From the NCBI GenBank assembly GCA_964568735.1, contig CAZMRF010000006.1, forward strand, positions 52,749-116,748: 64,000 nucleotides of DNA, written 5' to 3'. Shown here piece after piece: positions 62,338-64,000 of the stretch. The position numbers were made by a program, and so were the translations under genes. The stretch is from CAZMRF01 sp964568735 (lineage in GTDB: Bacteria; Acidobacteriota; Polarisedimenticolia; JACPZX01). The notes under the pieces were generated by a model that saw nothing but the letters and a program-made list of their open reading frames with translations, did not search any database and had not been told where the DNA came from. Every line of letters starts with the position of its first letter. The first letter of the stretch is position 1.

Positions 62338-62517
62338 CTAGTGCTTGTCCCGGAAGGCCAGCATGATGGCTATCGCGAGGAGGGCCAGGTTGCTCGATGC
62401 CCGCGAGAAGGACTCTGCGGGGATCTGCATGATGGGCCCGGTGATGGCCGAATTGACGACCGCGATGAGGAAAGCAAGAGCCGACAGAGCCACGAGAGCC
62501 TTTGCTACGTTCGCCAT
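62338..62517 (-). CDS. 59-residue membrane protein
   Basis: Sequence begins MANVAKALVALSALAFLIAV and ends MLAFRDKH. Two hydrophobic segments: KALVALSALAFLIAVVNSAI and SNLALLAIAIMLAF, separated by TGPIMQIPAESFSR. GGGAGG precedes the ATG by 8-9 bases, supporting translation. No family recognised. Confidence 0.65.
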   Translation of the reverse strand: MANVAKALVALSALAFLIAVVNSAITGPIMQIPAESFSRASSNLALLAIAIMLAFRDKH

Positions 62518-62658
62518 GCCTCAACCTCCCTGGGAATGAGATGACCTGCCCCCCCGGATGGGAAGACCCATCCGACATGGATCGCGGTGGGCCGCACCAG
62601 ATCGCGTGAGATCCTGCATTCAATCCGGCAAAAGGTCCAGCAAGGGCCTGAGGGACGC

Positions 62659-62796
62659 TCAGCCGCCGTTCTTCAAGATCAGCCAGTTCTGCGAGGCATT
62701 TCCGCCGAAGGCCTTGAAGCCGAATTTTTCGTAGAAGCTCCTCGAAGCCTCGATATCCTTGACAGCCAAGCTGATCGAGAACGCGCCAAGTTCCAT
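62659..62796 (-). pseudogene. truncated VOC/glyoxalase gene
   Basis: 45 codons (MELGAFSISLAVKDIEASRSF...LILKNGG, then TGA). This is the N-terminal half-module of a VOC protein; family members continue past this point for about 80 residues. No continuation was found in the other frames downstream. GGAAAGGAGC upstream looks like a ribosome-binding site. Either a 3' deletion or a disrupted gene cassette. Confidence 0.6.
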
Positions 62797-62941
62797 GCTC
62801 TGCTCCTTTCCGTAGGGAAGCGGTTGTCGCCGAATTCCTGCCGTAAGCTGCGGGAAGCGCTGGCGCGGGGCGTGCACAGGCACGACCCGTGACTGCGTGG
62901 ATCGACAGCTTCACGGCCATGATACACAGCAGCTGTTGGCC

Positions 62942-63418
62942 TCACAGCCAGCGCCGCACCTGTTTCTGATACGTCCGATACGTCTCACCGAACTTCGCGC
63001 TGAGGTAGCGCTCCTCCCTTCGGACGATGCCCCAGTCCAGGAGAGCAGCCAGGGGACCGAGGAGGAGGAAGGGGGCCATCCCATTGACCAAGCATGCCAC
63101 ACCGAGGCAGACCCCAAGCCCCGCCAGATACAAGGGGTTCCGGGTCCGGCGATAGGGTCCGTCAGTCACCAGAGCAAGTGTCGGCTGATTCGGGCTGACG
63201 TTGGTGCCAGCCCGCCTCAGCACACGCTGTGCCGAGTAGGCCAGGGCGCCGCTCAACACGAATAGAGTCACACCGAGGATAGGTGCTGCCACGGGCGGAA
63301 GCAGCGGGACTGGATGCAGCGAGTCGAGGACGAAGCCGAGCAACATCGTTCCGCCCAGGAGAATGGGCGGGAAGACGAGGATGTCCGGCCTGTCGGCGTC
63401 GCGTACCAAGTCTGGCAT
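62942..63418 (-). CDS. isoprenylcysteine methyltransferase-family membrane protein
   Basis: 158 residues. Hydrophobic helices (ILLGGTMLLGFVLDSLH, PVAAPILGVTLFVLSGALAYSA, LAGLGVCLGVACLVNGMAPFLLLGPLAALL) with the family core TDGPYRRTRNPLYLAGLG and REERYLSAKFGETYRTYQKQVRRW. Such ICMT/PEMT-fold proteins methylate lipids or small molecules using SAM; the substrate is unknown. It is orientated like its neighbours in a possible cassette array. Confidence 0.88.
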   Translation of the reverse strand: MPDLVRDADRPDILVFPPILLGGTMLLGFVLDSLHPVPLLPPVAAPILGVTLFVLSGALAYSAQRVLRRAGTNVSPNQPTLALVTDGPYRRTRNPLYLAGLGVCLGVACLVNGMAPFLLLGPLAALLDWGIVRREERYLSAKFGETYRTYQKQVRRWL

Positions 63419-63526
63419 GCCTTCGGTCAGAGATGCTGTCTATCGTGCGACGCAGGCCGCGCTGACCGAGGGCAACCGCTCCCGGCGCCATCCACGGCAC
63501 CCGGCACCCGTCGGCCCCGTTCCGAT

Positions 63527-63533
63527 GTTGGGC
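63527..63533 (-). other. possible isolated attC R-type core half-site
   Basis: GCCCAAC on the minus strand within GCCGCCCAAC, the same context as at the full site near 63.85 kb, 26 bases after the stop of the small membrane ORF. No matching GTTGGGC partner was seen on its other side, so it is incomplete or degenerate. Confidence 0.3.
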
Positions 63534-63558
63534 GGCACTGCACTCGCGACTGCCTGAT

Positions 63559-63765
63559 TCATGCTGACGAACTGGATCGCGACGCCAGCACGAACCCCCA
63601 AGCGGACAGTACTCCCGGAACGATCGTGCCGGGAAGCGAAATCCAATGGGGAGCCACCCATCCGGCAATCTCGATTTCCCACCCGATGAGCATTCGCGTC
63701 AGATGCGCTGCGGCAACGACGAAGAACATGACGCCGCAGATGATGAAGTAGACCCTCTGACTCAT
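63559..63765 (-). CDS. 68-residue small membrane protein
   Basis: Two to three hydrophobic stretches: VYFIICGVMFFVVAAAHLTRML, WEIEIAGWVAPHWISL and TIVPGVLSAWGFVLAS. Function unknown. It lies between the attC-like site and the ICMT gene, in the same direction, as an ORF of a gene cassette would. Confidence 0.75.
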   Translation of the reverse strand: MSQRVYFIICGVMFFVVAAAHLTRMLIGWEIEIAGWVAPHWISLPGTIVPGVLSAWGFVLASRSSSSA

Positions 63766-63816
63766 ACAATGTCTCCCACGCCGGCAGTCGCCGGCGCCAT
63801 CCTGCCTTCATAGTCA

Positions 63817-63892
63817 GCCCAACGATACTGGCGTTCAGCTGTGAAGTCCGAGCGACAGCGAGGAGTTCATCAGCTGCAACGCCGGGTTGGGC
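63817..63892 (-). other. attC-like gene-cassette recombination site
   Basis: 76-bp imperfect inverted repeat. The ends are GCCCAAC and GTTGGGC, matching RYYYAAC and GTTRRRY core sites. Inside, GGCGTTGCAGCTG faces CAGCTGAACGCC, so one arm has an extra G, the extrahelical base that gives attC its polarity. The central part (about 26 bases) is unpaired or variable. Orientation follows the leftward genes. It lies 25 bases after the stop of the partial gene at the right edge. Confidence 0.72.
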
Positions 63893-63917
63893 GGCGTTCC
63901 GGGACATTGTGTTTCGA

Positions 63918-64000
63918 TCACCCACGTTCCCTTTTCTCGGTCGCCGCACGGAGGAGTATGGTCTGTCCGACCGCCAGTCGACCGATGCGAGTGACCGCGC
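63918..64000 (-). CDS. partial gene at window edge (C-terminus)
   Basis: The last 26 codons of a leftward gene enter from the right: residues ending AATEKRERG then TGA. The reading frame is open to the edge. The product cannot be identified. Its stop directly before the attC-like site fits a cassette ORF. Confidence 0.5.
   Translation of the reverse strand, partial: AVTRIGRLAVGQTILLRAATEKRERG

Noticed and set aside
62942..63010. Second attC after the ICMT gene (GGCCAAC on the minus strand)
   Set aside because: The core does not fit RYYYAAC and no partner GTTRRRY or inner arms were found.
63440..63949. 169-codon minus frame covering the attC-like site and the small membrane ORF
   Set aside because: It runs through the inverted repeat and a better-supported gene in another frame.

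Overview
The window is GC-rich (by eye roughly 65 percent G+C), densely coding DNA from a Gram-negative bacterium. RND/TolC efflux trios, lipoprotein signals, c-type cytochromes and a Rieske/cytochrome b unit indicate an outer membrane and a respiratory chain. The mix of genes fits a deep-branching soil or sediment lineage such as Acidobacteriota or a neighbouring uncultured phylum: DUF885, an HTH-REC regulator, a fused NfnAB, a fused ABC-permease/M1 peptidase, a zinc-ribbon Ser/Thr kinase with TPRs, and propeller exoproteins. That placement is inference; no rRNA is present.

Region by region. 1-7 kb holds information-processing genes: a sigma-70 family factor, Rho, a DUF885 peptidase-like protein, tRNA-Ser(CGA), a possible structured RNA with its own promoter and terminator, tadA next to tRNA-Arg(ACG) (the substrate of TadA), and a [3Fe-4S] ferredoxin. 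6.8-10.7 kb carries an HTH-REC regulator followed by a large PAS/GAF hybrid histidine kinase. 10.7-25.2 kb is a leftward copper/silver-type metal block: NosL-like lipoprotein, diheme secreted protein, small His-rich protein, cytochrome c, multicopper oxidase, two TolC proteins, CusB and CusA, and a metal-binding lipoprotein. Many of these genes overlap by 4 bases, and three of the proteins carry the CPMHP...CPxCGM metal-binding module.

25.4-30 kb has YtxH, DUF948, LemA, a nucleotidyltransferase, a TPM protein, HU, a zinc-ribbon protein and a PtsN-like EIIA. 30-42 kb has secreted beta-propeller-like proteins, a zinc-ribbon/Ser-Thr kinase/TPR protein, an M1 peptidase, a membrane protein and a HEAT-repeat protein. 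42-48 kb has a rubrerythrin-like protein beside a single-chain NfnA-NfnB fusion, then two tandem GAPDH genes, the first with altered phosphate-site residues, and a VOC protein with a histone-like tail. 48.5-57.8 kb has a class II Fic protein, a LysE exporter, secreted proteins, a cytidine-deaminase-like enzyme and an ABC ATPase overlapping a permease/M1 peptidase. 58-60.8 kb encodes a Rieske protein and a cytochrome b fused to a nine-heme c-type domain.

The right end (60.9-64 kb) looks accessory. It has a winged-HTH/nucleotidyltransferase pair behind a near-leaderless promoter whose 17-bp spacer is a palindrome. Short, unrelated, same-direction genes follow, including a truncated one. At 63817-63892 lies an inverted-repeat site with the layout of an integron attC (gene-cassette recombination site), which suggests the window enters a cassette array.
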